Positions 38,780 to 38,941 of a DNA stretch of 38,941 nucleotides are shown in pieces. The notes below the pieces were generated by a model that did no database searches, had not been told where the DNA came from, and was given only the letters and a program-made list of their open reading frames with translations. The number at the start of each line of letters is the position of its first letter. Within the stretch, counting starts at the first letter, position 1. A program made the position numbers and the translations under genes. Location of the stretch: assembly GCA_030683105.1 (NCBI GenBank), contig JAUXMZ010000042.1, positions 1 through 38,941 of the forward strand. Direction: 5' to 3'. Source of the DNA: Burkholderiales bacterium. GTDB lineage: Bacteria > Pseudomonadota > Gammaproteobacteria > Burkholderiales > SG8-41.

Positions 38780-38941
38780 ATGCGCACCGAACTCGTCTCT
38801 ATTCCAACCGGCACCGGGCAACCGCTGGACGGCGCGTATTACGAACCGGACGGCGGCGCCACCGCTGGCGCCGTGTTGTACTTTCACGGCAACACGATGA
38901 ATTTCTATGTCGGCGGCGCGCGCTTCCTGCCGCCTGCGCTG
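38780..38941 (+). CDS. Alpha/beta hydrolase, N-terminal fragment cut by window edge
   Basis: Fifty-four residues are visible: MRTELVSIPTGTGQPLDGAYYEP, then AVLYFHGNTMNFYVGGARFLPPAL. The YFHGN segment is the oxyanion-hole HG motif of alpha/beta hydrolases. The catalytic Ser, Asp and His lie beyond the edge. There is no clear Shine-Dalgarno; a TTGACA hexamer is 11 bases before the ATG without a matching -10. Confidence 0.75.
   Translation, partial: MRTELVSIPTGTGQPLDGAYYEPDGGATAGAVLYFHGNTMNFYVGGARFLPPAL

Overview
This window looks like a chromosomal segment of a GC-rich betaproteobacterium, probably Burkholderiales-like and possibly uncultured. The case rests on four Bug/TctC-type periplasmic receptors scattered without partner permeases, a CysB-type LysR regulator, a TAXI-type TRAP transporter, a GlcDEF glycolate oxidase and several abundant short intergenic repeat families. 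I see no tRNA, rRNA, CRISPR array, transposase or phage gene.

Layout. (1) 1-1154, minus strand: a MobA/MocA-like nucleotidyltransferase followed by a MoxR AAA+ ATPase that runs off the left edge, as found in molybdenum-hydroxylase maturation loci. (2) 1270-12205, plus strand: a C2/C3 hydroxyacid block with hydroxypyruvate isomerase, TAXI-TRAP binding protein and fused permease, tartronate semialdehyde reductase, a GlcD paralogue, then glcD, glcE and glcF. Glycolate would be oxidised to glyoxylate, and tartronate semialdehyde/hydroxypyruvate would be interconverted and reduced to glycerate. Glyoxylate carboligase, which links the two halves, is not in the window. (3) 12279-13520: an orphan amino-DNA-methyltransferase. 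(4) 13750-22684, minus strand: a PEBP protein, a YdhR-like protein, two tandem paralogous cupins, two Bug receptors, an ACMSD-like amidohydrolase, two SMP-30/gluconolactonase-like proteins and a ThDP-dependent decarboxylase/synthase, with a CysB-type LysR gene divergent at 22927. The part from the cupins to the ThDP enzyme looks like a catabolic operon of unknown substrate. (5) 24006-30109: MaoC-like hydratase, MFS carrier, a degenerate-looking EAL protein, another Bug receptor and an alpha/beta hydrolase. (6) 30215-35926: a small membrane protein, a TPR-GT41 (OGT-like) glycosyltransferase, a truncated M48 metalloprotease, a 41-residue Lys-rich protein, and a translationally coupled pair of pseudo-cyclase/PEGA protein and Ser/Thr kinase. 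(7) 36186-38941: a fourth Bug receptor, a GlcF/HdrC-like iron-sulfur protein and the start of an alpha/beta hydrolase.

The least ordinary signals are in the DNA between the genes. Two diverged copies (219 and 218 bp) of a two-hairpin element lie in inverted orientation at 7758-7976 and 13526-13743, each starting at the stop codon of a gene and together bracketing glcDEF plus the methyltransferase. Two other families of long inverted-repeat elements occupy the glcD-glcE, glcE-glcF and MaoC-MFS gaps. A fourth repeat type has entered the glcF reading frame without breaking it. A strong intrinsic terminator separates the TRAP binding protein from its permease.

All functional assignments come from motif and family recognition by eye; no database search was run.
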